This document shows positions 8,047 to 15,412 of a stretch of 29,013 nt of DNA, one piece after another. The stretch's first letter is position 1; each line of letters begins with the position of its first letter. The translations under genes and the position numbers were made by a program. A model generated the notes under the pieces. That model had not been told where the DNA came from and made no database searches. It worked only from the letters and a program-made list of their open reading frames with translations. The stretch spans positions 1-29,013 of the forward strand of contig CAJUDT010000021.1 in assembly GCA_910585415.1 (NCBI GenBank), written 5' to 3'. This stretch comes from an uncultured Flavonifractor sp. (lineage in GTDB: Bacteria > Bacillota > Clostridia > Oscillospirales > Oscillospiraceae).

Positions 8047-8484
8047 ATGCAAGAGATTGAGCTTTATTCTTATCATTGTGGTATCATTGACTTTTTGAAC
8101 GAAATGCTCCGGGCGGGGGTGAAGCGGCTGGCACTCAGCCGTCCGCTGGAGGATAAGGCCCTGCGGGACGCGCTGGTCCCCTTTGCGCAGGACGCGTGCC
8201 GCCGGTACGGCACCAAGCACTACATAGAGGACGAGCCCCTTTTGTGCGACCTGTTTCCCGTCTCCATGAATCAGGGAAGGTATAACATCCTGTTCTACAT
8301 GGAGGACCACATCCTGAACCAATACCTGCGCCTCAAGGAGCGGAAGGCGGCGCTGGTGGCCGAGCGGGCCTATTTCGGCGGCAACCGGAATCAGCTGGCG
8401 GTGGAGTTTGGCCGTCTGCTGTCCTACCCGCCGGAAGTGGTCAAGCGCATGGTGGCGGAAAACACCGATAAAGAGCAGTTTTAA
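8047..8484 (+). CDS. Conserved-looking small soluble protein, unknown function
   Basis: A 145-residue protein that I do not recognise. The ATG at 8047 has an excellent AGGAGG (8034-8039), a consensus-like promoter upstream and a strong terminator downstream, so it is a genuine single-gene transcript. No signal peptide, TM segment or metal motif is seen. The composition is mixed alpha/beta with many charged residues; the C-terminal half (about 90-138) looks helical. Three Cys (C11, C49, C67) are scattered. No function is inferred. Confidence 0.75.
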   Translation: MQEIELYSYHCGIIDFLNEMLRAGVKRLALSRPLEDKALRDALVPFAQDACRRYGTKHYIEDEPLLCDLFPVSMNQGRYNILFYMEDHILNQYLRLKERKAALVAERAYFGGNRNQLAVEFGRLLSYPPEVVKRMVAENTDKEQF

Positions 8485-8492
8485 CAAAGCGG

Positions 8493-8523
8493 AGCCCCCG
8501 GCCAGACTGGCCGGGGGCTTTTG
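8493..8523. terminator. Terminator between convergent genes
   Basis: A perfect 12-bp stem AGCCCCCGGCCA / TGGCCGGGGGCT (8493-8504, 8508-8519) with a 3-base loop is followed by TTTT on the plus strand. It lies between the plus-strand small gene and the minus-strand XRE gene and may serve the plus strand mainly. Confidence 0.85.
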
Positions 8524-8528
8524 CGCGC

Positions 8529-8765
8529 TCATTCTTTGTTTTGAAATAATTTATAGGGCTCTACACACAGCGCGTCCGCAATATTAAACACCACATCCAG
8601 AGAGACCGCACAGTCTGCCGTCTCAATACGGCTCATATGTGTACGGCTGATATTGACCAGTTCAGCAAGACGGATTTGGGACATGCCGCGCAATTTTCGA
8701 TAGTAGGCGATGTTCAAACCCAACCGCCGATAGTTTTCAAACTGCGTTTTCTGCACGTCCACCAC
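8529..8765 (-). CDS. XRE-family HTH regulator (stand-alone)
   Basis: A 78-residue protein made almost wholly of a Cro/C1-type helix-turn-helix (about 16-72). The recognition part reads MSQIRLAELVNISRTHMSRIE. It should bind DNA as a dimer; no sensor domain is present. The start is a GTG; three are in frame (8765, 8762, 8756), and the one at 8756 has the best spacing to GAGGTGG, so the protein may be 3 residues shorter. A TACAAT box for the minus strand is at 8776-8781. The gene is divergent from the lipoprotein gene at 8905 and could control it. A paralogue lies at 10537-10785, sharing the ending PYKL(F/L)Q. Confidence 0.87.
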   Translation of the reverse strand: MVDVQKTQFENYRRLGLNIAYYRKLRGMSQIRLAELVNISRTHMSRIETADCAVSLDVVFNIADALCVEPYKLFQNKE

Positions 8766-8822
8766 CTCTGGTTTTATTGTATCCGGTATAGTGAGATTCT
8801 ACGACAACGTTAAAAGTAAATT

Positions 8823-8858
8823 TTATAACTTGACACATTATAAAACAGGCGTTATAAT
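8823..8858 (+). promoter_or_regulatory. Consensus sigma-A promoter with flanking inverted repeat
   Basis: TTGACA (8830-8835), 17 bp, TATAAT (8853-8858): a perfect match to the vegetative consensus. The inverted repeat TTATAAC (8823-8829) / GTTATAA (8851-8857) brackets the -35 and overlaps the -10. Such a strong core promoter usually needs repression, and the divergent XRE gene is the obvious candidate; that link is inference. Confidence 0.8.
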
Positions 8859-8904
8859 TTACATACTGGATTTACCAGGATACAACAGAGAAAGGTCTGA
8901 TAGA

Positions 8905-9603
8905 ATGAGACGGAACATCGGTTTATGTTTGGCCGTTTTGCTGGCGGTTGGCCTGACCGCCTGCGGCGGCGGTTCCGCCGGGGCGGAGACGCAGATTGCG
9001 CAGCTTCAAGAACAGATTGCACAGCTGACACAGGCCAATCAGGAGCTGACAGAGGAAAACGATCAGCTCAGACAGCAGCTCAACACCATAGGCGACCAGA
9101 CAGCGCCCGCTCCGGAGCCCGATGAGGGTCCGGCCGGTTTTACAGAGCTGTTTTTGGGTAGTCAGGTCACCCTGGATTTTGTGGATATGACTGTTGACAG
9201 CGCCTCTTGGTCTGACGAGATTAAGCCGACGGATACCAGTAACGTCTACTCATATAAAGCGGACCAAGAGGGAGAGAGCTATTTTTGGCTGTGCGGCACG
9301 ATGAAAAATACGTCGGGCGCAGCTTACAGTGTTGAAGATATTGTCAGCGAACTGAGTTTTGATGGTAAGTATACTTACAACGCATACCTGATCGCCGACG
9401 ATGGCGGCAATGATTTTTATGGAGATTATGTCAATCCGCTCTCCAGTGTGAAATATTATATCTATGCTTCGGTACCAGATGAGTTGAAGGATACCTATTC
9501 CTCTTGTGAACTTCGGTTTGGATTTGCGGAAAATTTCAGTGGTTCCTATTATGATGAATTTGATGAGTGCGATTATCTGTACACCATAACCTTGACCAAA
9601 TGA
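8905..9603 (+). CDS. Coiled-coil lipoprotein
   Basis: A 232-residue predicted lipoprotein. The signal peptide ends in the lipobox LTAC with C20 as the lipidated residue. Residues about 27-62 form a short coiled coil rich in Gln/Leu heptads, followed by a Pro-rich linker (65-78). The C-terminal region (about 82-232) is a beta-rich domain with a DUF4352/telokin-like flavour (a VTLDFVDMTVDS strand early on, then many Tyr). The true ATG is 8905, after AGAAAGG and below the consensus promoter; an open frame extends upstream through the promoter and is not used. It is anchored on the outer face of the membrane. Base composition of this gene is more AT-rich than its neighbours. The function is unknown. 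Confidence 0.85.
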   Translation: MRRNIGLCLAVLLAVGLTACGGGSAGAETQIAQLQEQIAQLTQANQELTEENDQLRQQLNTIGDQTAPAPEPDEGPAGFTELFLGSQVTLDFVDMTVDSASWSDEIKPTDTSNVYSYKADQEGESYFWLCGTMKNTSGAAYSVEDIVSELSFDGKYTYNAYLIADDGGNDFYGDYVNPLSSVKYYIYASVPDELKDTYSSCELRFGFAENFSGSYYDEFDECDYLYTITLTK

Positions 9604-9607
9604 GCGG

Positions 9608-9655
9608 AAGGACCGCCGCTGGAGAGAAATTCTCCAGCGGCGGTCCTTTCTTTTT
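9608..9655 (+). terminator. Long rho-independent terminator
   Basis: A perfect 18-bp stem (9608-9625 with 9631-9648, loop GAAAT) followed by TTCTTTTT. The T-run is only on the plus strand, so it serves the lipoprotein gene. It abuts the stop codon of the minus-strand deacetylase gene. Confidence 0.93.
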
Positions 9656-10400
9656 ACGGGTAGGCGTCGCAGTAGACCTGCCCGGCCTCCAGGGGAATGC
9701 CCCGCAGGTCGAAGAGCTCCTCGATGGTGCAGAAAAGATACCCCTGCTGATGGAGGGCGTCAACGACCTGAAGGGCGGCGTCCACCGATTCGGGAAAGAT
9801 ATCGTGCATGAGAATGATGGACCCGTCCCGGGCCTGGGAGAGGATCAGTTCGGCCTCCCGCTGGGCATTGCGGTCCTTCCAATCCTCCGGGTCGATGGAC
9901 CAGAGGATGATGGGGCACCCGGCCCGGCTTTTAACGCCCTCGTCCAGGATTCCATATGGGGGGCGCAGCAGAAAGTCGTTGTGCCCCAGAATCTGCTTGA
10001 GCAGGGTACGGGAGCGCTCCACCTGGGCCGCAAAGTCCGCTCCGTTCAGCCCGGTGAGGAGTACATGGTCATAGGTGTGAATGCCGATTTGATGCCCCTC
10101 CCGGTCCATGCGCTGTACCACGTCCGGGTTGGCCTCCGCCTGAGCGCCCACCAGGAAGAAGGTGGCCTTCACCCCGCGCTCCGCCAGGGCGTCCAGCAGG
10201 CGGGTGGTGGTGGAGCGCCGGGGGCCGTCGTCGAAGGTCAGGGCGATATACCTGGGTCCCTGCTGGACGGCGGCGGGGCTCTCCTGGGGAGCGGGAACAT
10301 TCCCCAGAGAGGTGTCCGCCTCCACGGCCGCCGGAGGCAGCCTCAAAAGGCCCGCCGCCAGCGCCAGCGCCAGCAGGAGCCACCATTTCCCTGTTTTCAT
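9654..10400 (-). CDS. Polysaccharide deacetylase (NodB domain)
   Basis: A 248-residue secreted or membrane-anchored carbohydrate esterase family 4 enzyme, likely removing acetyl groups from peptidoglycan or another wall glycan. An N-terminal hydrophobic segment (about 6-24) acts as signal or anchor. The NodB motifs are complete: TFDDGP with D57/D58, H108 and H112 (HTYDH) for the metal, RPPYG at 146-150, WSIDPEDW at 167-174, and LMHD with H199. The ATG at 10400 is preferred; a TTG 7 codons upstream is possible, and neither has a strong ribosome binding site. The substrate is not set by the sequence. Confidence 0.92.
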   Translation of the reverse strand: MKTGKWWLLLALALAAGLLRLPPAAVEADTSLGNVPAPQESPAAVQQGPRYIALTFDDGPRRSTTTRLLDALAERGVKATFFLVGAQAEANPDVVQRMDREGHQIGIHTYDHVLLTGLNGADFAAQVERSRTLLKQILGHNDFLLRPPYGILDEGVKSRAGCPIILWSIDPEDWKDRNAQREAELILSQARDGSIILMHDIFPESVDAALQVVDALHQQGYLFCTIEELFDLRGIPLEAGQVYCDAYP

Positions 10401-10536
10401 CGCCGCCCGCCGCCTTTCCAAATCTCTTTGGCGGTAGTATGCGCAGCTGGCGCGGGGATATGGTTGGGAATGTCTGCAAGGATACAGGCGGCGCGATGGA
10501 AGTTCGTTTGGATTTTGTTCCGTTTAAGAAAAGGAA

Positions 10537-10785
10537 TTAGCTGTCCAGCTGGAGCAGCTTGTAGGCGGGAACGTCCAGCACCTCCGAAATGGCGAACAGG
10601 GTGTTGAGCGAGAGGCCCACCGCCATGCCGGGAGCCTCCACCTGGGAGAGAAACCCAGGGCTGATTCCAGCCCGCTCCGCCAGCTGCTCCTGACTGAGCC
10701 CGCGCAGGCGGCGGAAATAGGAAATGCGTATCCCAATGCCGATGTAGTTATCCCGAAACCTGGAGACGTCCTGCTTCGTTTTCAT
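10537..10785 (-). CDS. XRE-family HTH regulator, paralogue of the 8529 gene
   Basis: An 82-residue stand-alone Cro/C1-type helix-turn-helix protein: LSQEQLAERAGISPGFLSQVE is the DNA-reading part. It shares the layout of the other XRE protein nearby (a Y(F/Y)R(R/K)LRG entry to helix 1 and PYKL(L/F)Q at the end), so the two look like paralogues. ATG 10785 is used; an in-frame GTG lies at 10794. Its likely operator region is the AT-rich stretch 10815-10869, upstream of this gene and of the TraB-like gene. Confidence 0.85.
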   Translation of the reverse strand: MKTKQDVSRFRDNYIGIGIRISYFRRLRGLSQEQLAERAGISPGFLSQVEAPGMAVGLSLNTLFAISEVLDVPAYKLLQLDS

Positions 10786-10814
10786 AAATTTCACCCAAGA
10801 GTAAGGGTATCATC

Positions 10815-10869
10815 TTGACAAACGAAATATAACATGGTAAAACATAGTTTGTACTAGCTGACCGCTAGT
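10815..10869. promoter_or_regulatory. Candidate operator/promoter region of the second XRE gene
   Basis: This AT-rich island holds TTGACA (10815-10820) with a poor -10 (TAAAAC) 17 bp on, an inverted repeat ACAAAC / GTTTGT (10818-10823, 10847-10852), and a second one ACTAGC / GCTAGT (10853-10858, 10864-10869). Autoregulation by the XRE protein is an inference. Confidence 0.4.
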
Positions 10870-10919
10870 AATCACTGTATATCAGGCAGAGAGGGCCCCT
10901 GGAGGCGCGGCGGTTCCCA

Positions 10920-10948
10920 TTGCACTTTGCCCCGGAACGTGCTACACT
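10920..10948 (+). promoter_or_regulatory. Sigma-A promoter of the TraB-like gene
   Basis: TTGCAC (10920-10925), a 17-bp spacer and TACACT (10943-10948), about 54 bases before the ATG at 11002. Confidence 0.75.
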
Positions 10949-11001
10949 CAAAAAGGGCGCAAGCCTCGATATCGTGCAAAAGCGAAAGGAGACATCGTGT
11001 T

Positions 11002-12369
11002 ATGAAACAAAGGTTCAAAGCCCTGCTCGCCGCTTTGGTGGGCGCCGCGCTGCTGGCGGCTCCCGCTCTGGCCGCAGCGGAACCCCAGACACAGCAGGAA
11101 TTTGCCCCCTGGGCTTACAGCGCCGTAGCCGACAGCTATGCCATGGGCCTGGTGGACGACGGGTACGGTACATATATCACCTCCCCCATCACCCAGGAGC
11201 AGCTGGAGTCCATGACCGCCGTAGTGGCCGGCAAGCTGGCCCTTCTGGAGCTGCCCCAGCGGACCGGGAGCGAAGCTCTGGTTATCGACACTACCCGGGG
11301 CGGCGTTATGAACGCCCTGTATCAGGAGTGCGCCGCCTACGAGCTCCCCGGTGTGGAGGACGGTGTGGAGGCGTTCCTGTCCTCCCTGGGCGTGGTCCAG
11401 GGGAGCGGGGCCGGTCTGGCCCAGGAGCGCCCCTGTACCTATCAGGAGGCCATGGTCATGGCCCAGCGGCTGATTCTGGCGGTCTATGACAGCCAGGACG
11501 CGGGCTCCAAGGGCCTGCTGTGGAAGGCCGTGAACGGGGACAACACCCTCTACCTGCTGGGTACCATCCACATGGACCGCAGCAACGTCTACCCCATGCA
11601 CCGCTCCCTTCGGGAGGCCCTCCTCAGTGCCGATACCGTGGCTTTTGAGCTGGACTTCAACGATGCGGAGGGTATTGCCGAGTTCGCTGCGATGCAGACC
11701 TACAGCGACGGCACCACTCTGGCCGACCACATCAGACCGGAGCTTTACCAGCGGGTGGTTGCCGCCTTTGTCGGACTGGGTATGCCGGAGGAGCAGACCG
11801 CCCTTTATAAGCCCTGGGCCCTGGCCAATTCCTTGAGTGCGCTCTCCATGACCGACGATACCACCAGCAGCAACGCAATGGCCATTGATTTGTACTGCAA
11901 CAGTCTGGCCACCTGGGCGGACATCCCAGTGCAGGGCGTGGAGACTTACGTGCTCCAGGGCAACATTTTTGACACCCTGGACCCCGAGTATCTGGAGGCC
12001 TATCTGGAGGGTACTTTGCTCATGTACGAGGCCGCCATGGAGGGCGCAGAGCCCGACCCGGAGGTCACCGCCGCCGTAGAGGCCAACGAAAAGACCCTGG
12101 ACGCTATGTTCACCGCCTGGAAGAACCGGGACATGGAGGCCTTCTCCGCCGCCTACAATAAGCAGGCCATCGTGTCCAGCGAGGACCAGCTGCAATCCCG
12201 CCTGTTCACCGACCGGGACCCCGGCATGATCGAAGCCGCCGCCGCCTTCCTGGAGCAGGAGGGGAGCCATACCACCTTTATGGCCGTGGGTGCTGGCCAC
12301 ATGGACGACCCCGGCGGGATTGTCTCCGGCCTACGCGCGCTGGGCTATACGGTGGAGCTGGTACCCTGA
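11002..12369 (+). CDS. Exported TraB/GumN (TIKI-type) protein with SLH-like N-terminus
   Basis: A 455-residue secreted protein. The ATG at 11002 follows AAAGGAGA and lies below the promoter, so the longer upstream frame is not used. A signal peptide covers about 1-26. Residues about 34-160 resemble degenerate S-layer homology repeats (APWAYSAVADSYAMGLVDDGYG, then PITQEQL; a second block ends in CTYQEAMVMAQRL). Residues about 172-455 are the TraB/GumN domain with its signatures LLGTIHM (H190), AFELDF (216-219) and near the end AVGAGHM (H433). The related eukaryotic TIKI proteins are metal-dependent proteases; bacterial activity is mostly untested. A single gene, closed by a terminator. Confidence 0.88.
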   Translation: MKQRFKALLAALVGAALLAAPALAAAEPQTQQEFAPWAYSAVADSYAMGLVDDGYGTYITSPITQEQLESMTAVVAGKLALLELPQRTGSEALVIDTTRGGVMNALYQECAAYELPGVEDGVEAFLSSLGVVQGSGAGLAQERPCTYQEAMVMAQRLILAVYDSQDAGSKGLLWKAVNGDNTLYLLGTIHMDRSNVYPMHRSLREALLSADTVAFELDFNDAEGIAEFAAMQTYSDGTTLADHIRPELYQRVVAAFVGLGMPEEQTALYKPWALANSLSALSMTDDTTSSNAMAIDLYCNSLATWADIPVQGVETYVLQGNIFDTLDPEYLEAYLEGTLLMYEAAMEGAEPDPEVTAAVEANEKTLDAMFTAWKNRDMEAFSAAYNKQAIVSSEDQLQSRLFTDRDPGMIEAAAAFLEQEGSHTTFMAVGAGHMDDPGGIVSGLRALGYTVELVP

Positions 12370-12407
12370 TGAGGGGATACCCCGCATGTTTTAACGCATA
12401 AAAGCGC

Positions 12408-12449
12408 AATTCCCGCAAAAGGTAGGAATGCCTTTTGCGGGAATTTTTT
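12408..12449 (+). terminator. Rho-independent terminator
   Basis: A 15-bp stem AATTCCCGCAAAAGG / CCTTTTGCGGGAATT (12408-12422, 12431-12445) followed by TTTTG. It ends the TraB-like gene; it also lies just past the stop of the convergent sigG but has no good T-run on that strand. Confidence 0.9.
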
Positions 12450-12479
12450 GGACAAATACGATTTTTTCAAGAAAACATG

Positions 12480-13298
12480 TCAGGAGTGCGATACTGCCCC
12501 GCCCTTCTGCCGGGCTTTGGGGACGGGCTCCAGGTCCCGTTTGATTTGATTGATGGCGTTTTTCTCCAGCCGGGAGACTTGAGCCTGGGAGATGCCGATT
12601 TCGGCGGAAACCTCCATCTGAGTCTTGCCCTGAAAAAAGCGTAAGTTCAAAATGTGCCGCTCCCGGTCATTGAGGTGGTCCATGGCCTCCTTGAGGGCAA
12701 TCTGCTCCAGCCAGCTCTCGTCGGTGTTCTTGCAGTCCTTCACCTGGTCCATGACGCAGATGGCGTCCCCGCCGTGGTCGTACACCGGCTCATAGAGGCT
12801 CACCGGGTCCATGATTGCGTCCAGGGCAAAGACCACGTCTTCCCGCTTGACCTCCAGGATTTTGGCGATTTCCTCCACAGTGGGCTCCCGCTGGTGCTCG
12901 TTCACGTATTTCTCCTTGGCCTGGAGCACCCGGTAGGCGGTATCCCGCATGGAGCGGGACACCCGCACCGAGGAATTGTCCCGCAGATAGCGCCGGATTT
13001 CTCCCACTATCATGGGCACGCCATAGGTGGAAAAGCGCACATCCAGGTCGATGTTGAAATTATCAATGGCCTTGATGAGCCCGATGCACCCCACTTGAAA
13101 GAGGTCGTCGGCGTTCTCCCCCCGGTTGGCAAATTTCTGAATCACCGAGAGAACCAGCCGCAGGTTGCCTGCAATGAGCTCTTCACGGGCGGCCATGTCC
13201 CCCTGCTTGGTGCGGCGGAGCAGCTCCATGGTTTCCTCACTTTTGAGGACCTTGAGCTTGGAGGTGTTCACACCGCAAATTTCTACCTTACCCTGCAC
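12480..13298 (-). CDS. sigG: RNA polymerase sporulation sigma factor SigG
   Basis: A 272-residue forespore-specific sigma-70 family factor. The N-terminus KVEICGVNTSKL is diagnostic for SigG. Region 2 contains DDLFQVGCIGLIKAIDNF and GEIRRYLRDNSSVRVSRS, and region 4 contains LNDRERHILNLRFFQGKTQM and EIGISQAQVSRLEK. The start is a GTG at 13298 with GGAGGGG 7 bases upstream. In many Firmicutes sigG sits beside spoIIGA-sigE; here neither is in view and the gene stands alone. A promoter of sigma-G/F type is seen upstream, which fits the known autoregulation. It marks the organism as an endospore former. Confidence 0.97.
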   Translation of the reverse strand: MQGKVEICGVNTSKLKVLKSEETMELLRRTKQGDMAAREELIAGNLRLVLSVIQKFANRGENADDLFQVGCIGLIKAIDNFNIDLDVRFSTYGVPMIVGEIRRYLRDNSSVRVSRSMRDTAYRVLQAKEKYVNEHQREPTVEEIAKILEVKREDVVFALDAIMDPVSLYEPVYDHGGDAICVMDQVKDCKNTDESWLEQIALKEAMDHLNDRERHILNLRFFQGKTQMEVSAEIGISQAQVSRLEKNAINQIKRDLEPVPKARQKGGAVSHS

Positions 13299-13329
13299 CG
13301 GAATCCCCTCCCATGGAAAACTGTGTTTA

Positions 13330-13358
13330 CAGTATGTCCGGGCGGCGGTCTTTCATAC
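13330..13358 (-). promoter_or_regulatory. Candidate sigma-G/sigma-F promoter of sigG
   Basis: On the minus strand GTATG (13354-13358) is separated by 17 bp from CATACTG (13330-13336), close to the known sigma-G pattern (GHATR, 17-18 bp, CATNHTA). It lies about 32 bases before the GTG of sigG. No sigma-A promoter is visible. Confidence 0.6.
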
Positions 13359-13442
13359 GGCGGCGGGGCGGGGTATATTTTTTATCATCAGACCATTTTC
13401 GATGGACTTCGTTTGCGGGGACTCTGCCGGGCCGAGGCTCCG

Positions 13443-13481
13443 AAAAAAACCGGACCACACAAAAGGCTGTGTGGTCCGGTT
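13443..13481 (-). terminator. Rho-independent terminator of the Big2 protein gene
   Basis: A perfect 14-bp stem AACCGGACCACACA / TGTGTGGTCCGGTT (13448-13461, 13468-13481) with a T-run of 7 on the minus strand at its distal end. Confidence 0.93.
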
Positions 13482-13503
13482 CCTGATTAGGTGTTTGACG
13501 TAC

Positions 13504-14577
13504 TCAACTCTTGCTGCAGCGGACGATGCACTGGAGGGTCTTTCCGTCCACAGTGCAGGTGAGGGTGGTGACGCCGGGACCGGCATAGGTCACGGTGCCG
13601 TCCTGGGCCACGGTGGCCACGGCGGGGTTGGCGATGCTCCAGGTTGGGTCACCAGAGTTGCCGCTGAGGGTGACGGTCCAGCTCTCCCCTCTGGACAGGG
13701 TAAAGTCGCTGCGGTTCAGGGTGGGATTGCTGGTGGAAGAGCTTCCGCTGGAGCTGCCGGACCCGCCGGAGGTAACCGAGTTAATCACCTTACAGGAGTG
13801 GCTCACCCCGCTGGGCAGGGTGGCGGTGATGGTCACAGTGCCCCGTTTGCTCCCAGGGCTCACGGTGCCGTTGGCGTCCACGGACACAATATCCGGATGG
13901 CTGCTGCTCCAAGTGACGGTGCCGGTGGTCCCGGCGGGGGAATAGGTCACCTTGAGGGTCACCGGGTCGGGCCACTGGTTGCTGAAGGTGAACTCCGATT
14001 TATTCAGAGAGAAGTCCGTGGCGGTCTGCCCTGCGGGCAGTGTGGGGGTGGGAGAGGGCGTAGCGGGAGTCGGCAGAGGTGTGGCTGTTCCGCCGTTGGG
14101 GTCCGTAGGATTGCCGGGGGCCGCGGTAGTGCTGGGGTCCGCAATGCCGCCGGGATTGCCGGTGCTGCCGGGCACGCCGGAGGGCACACTGTTGTCCGGG
14201 GTGGGGGGAACCGGACTCTCAATACCCGGTGTGGGAGAGGGGTTCACATCGTCCCCCTTGCCCAGCAGGGGGCGCAGGATGGTGATGACAATCATCACCG
14301 CCGCGATAATCAGGGCCAGAGAGATTACGATAAAGAGGATGTTCAGCAGAGAGGGCCCGCCGCCGTAGCCGCCGCCGCGGGTGTTGCTGCTCCGGCTCTC
14401 CGCCAGACGGCGGCCGCCGCTCTGGGGCCGGGGCTCATCCTCGTCCTCGTAGTAATCTTCGTCGGGCTCGATTTCATCACAAAAGGGGCAGTGCTTATAA
14501 GTAGAGGCGTAATCCTCGCCGCAGTATTCACAGTGAATCATTGTGGGGCGGGGGCCGTCCGTGCGCTTTGTGGCCAT
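13504..14577 (-). CDS. Zinc-ribbon membrane protein with two extracellular Big2 domains
   Basis: A 357-residue protein. The N-terminus holds a four-cysteine zinc ribbon (C16, C19, C30, C33: CEYC and CPFC), then an acidic stretch, one TM segment (about 77-104), a long Pro/Thr/Gly-rich linker (111-185), and two bacterial Ig-like Big2 domains (about 187-270 and 287-355; SSSHPDIVSVDANGTVSP is typical of the fold). The ribbon lies before the TM and the Ig domains after it, so the ribbon should be cytoplasmic and the Ig domains outside. The ATG follows GGAGGGAT. It has its own promoter and terminator. The role may be adhesion or envelope architecture, but this is not shown. Confidence 0.88.
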   Translation of the reverse strand: MATKRTDGPRPTMIHCEYCGEDYASTYKHCPFCDEIEPDEDYYEDEDEPRPQSGGRRLAESRSSNTRGGGYGGGPSLLNILFIVISLALIIAAVMIVITILRPLLGKGDDVNPSPTPGIESPVPPTPDNSVPSGVPGSTGNPGGIADPSTTAAPGNPTDPNGGTATPLPTPATPSPTPTLPAGQTATDFSLNKSEFTFSNQWPDPVTLKVTYSPAGTTGTVTWSSSHPDIVSVDANGTVSPGSKRGTVTITATLPSGVSHSCKVINSVTSGGSGSSSGSSSTSNPTLNRSDFTLSRGESWTVTLSGNSGDPTWSIANPAVATVAQDGTVTYAGPGVTTLTCTVDGKTLQCIVRCSKS

Positions 14578-14611
14578 ATGGGTATCCCTCCATTAGACTT
14601 GTTTCGGATTT

Positions 14612-14640
14612 ATTTTACACGTTCTGAAGGGAACAGTCAA
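14612..14640 (-). promoter_or_regulatory. Sigma-A promoter of the zinc-ribbon/Big2 gene
   Basis: On the minus strand TTGACT (14635-14640), a 17-bp spacer and TAAAAT (14612-14617), about 35 bases before the ATG. Confidence 0.85.
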
Positions 14641-14700
14641 CGGCTGAACGAGAAAAGACATGGAATTTTTATGTTTACCTGAAGAGACACCCTCCGGGCC

Positions 14701-15246
14701 TCACGCCGCCCAGCGCTCCAGGACGCTCTTCAAGTCCCCCTGGTGAATGACCCGCAGGCCCTCCACGCCGCATAAATCCATCGGCCGCAGTAGGGCCGGG
14801 TCCTTGGGAAGGGCCGCCGCGCCGCACTCCTGGAGGAGGGCGGCCACGAACTGGGAGCAGAAATAATACCTCTGCCTGCGGAACAGCCGGTCAAAATGGC
14901 AGGCCAGCGCCCCCAAAAGGCTATAGTGATAACACTCCCGCATGGCGTACATGTTCTCCAGCCGCTGCCGCAGACGGCGGTAGACCGCCTCCGACACCTG
15001 GAGGGCGTACAGGCAGCAGGGGACGTGCTCCCCGCTGGCCTGCCAGCTGTAGCGCAGGTTTTCCTGTACCAGCCCCGCCGGGAGGGCGAATCGGGGATAT
15101 TTGCGGGCAAAGCTGTAAAAAGGCCCCAAGGGCCCGTCCAGGCTGATGGAGGCATGGGTATAGGGGTCCCCGGTGGCCATATGGATGATACGGGAAAAAC
15201 AGGTGCTGGACCGGGTGAGAAGAATGTAAACGGTGTACTCCGCCAT
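14701..15246 (-). CDS. Permuted NlpC/P60-like (YiiX-type) cysteine hydrolase homologue
   Basis: A 181-residue protein. The ATG at 15246 follows GGAGGGG; an earlier in-frame start adds 13 residues but lacks a site. The order of the putative catalytic residues, H31 in PYTHASISLD and C130 in FCSQFVAALL, is that of the circularly permuted NlpC/P60 (YiiX/LRAT-like) superfamily, whose members cleave or transfer amides or acyl groups. No signal peptide or TM segment is seen, so it should be cytoplasmic. The substrate is unknown. No clear promoter or terminator was found. The assignment rests on motif order and context of the two residues only. Confidence 0.65.
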   Translation of the reverse strand: MAEYTVYILLTRSSTCFSRIIHMATGDPYTHASISLDGPLGPFYSFARKYPRFALPAGLVQENLRYSWQASGEHVPCCLYALQVSEAVYRRLRQRLENMYAMRECYHYSLLGALACHFDRLFRRQRYYFCSQFVAALLQECGAAALPKDPALLRPMDLCGVEGLRVIHQGDLKSVLERWAA

Positions 15247-15412
15247 GGGGGCGTACCCCTCCTTTTTCTGAGATAGCTCTAGCATAGCACAGATTGCCGC
15301 TCACCGCCATAAAAGAAATATTAAGATTTTGTTTGATGCCCAGTAAATTTTGCCGGAGGGCGCCGTTTCTCCACTATGGGAGCGGCGGAGTAAAACAGAT
15401 GGCTTCTGCCGC

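Noticed and set aside
10948..12300. 450-codon open frame antisense to the TraB-like gene
   Set aside because: It lacks a domain and a ribosome binding site, and has a composition typical of the shadow of a GC-rich gene. The plus-strand gene has clear motifs, promoter and terminator.
13165..14682. 505-codon plus-strand frame across sigG and the Big2 gene
   Set aside because: It spans a strong terminator and two minus-strand genes with clear domains, so it is a shadow.
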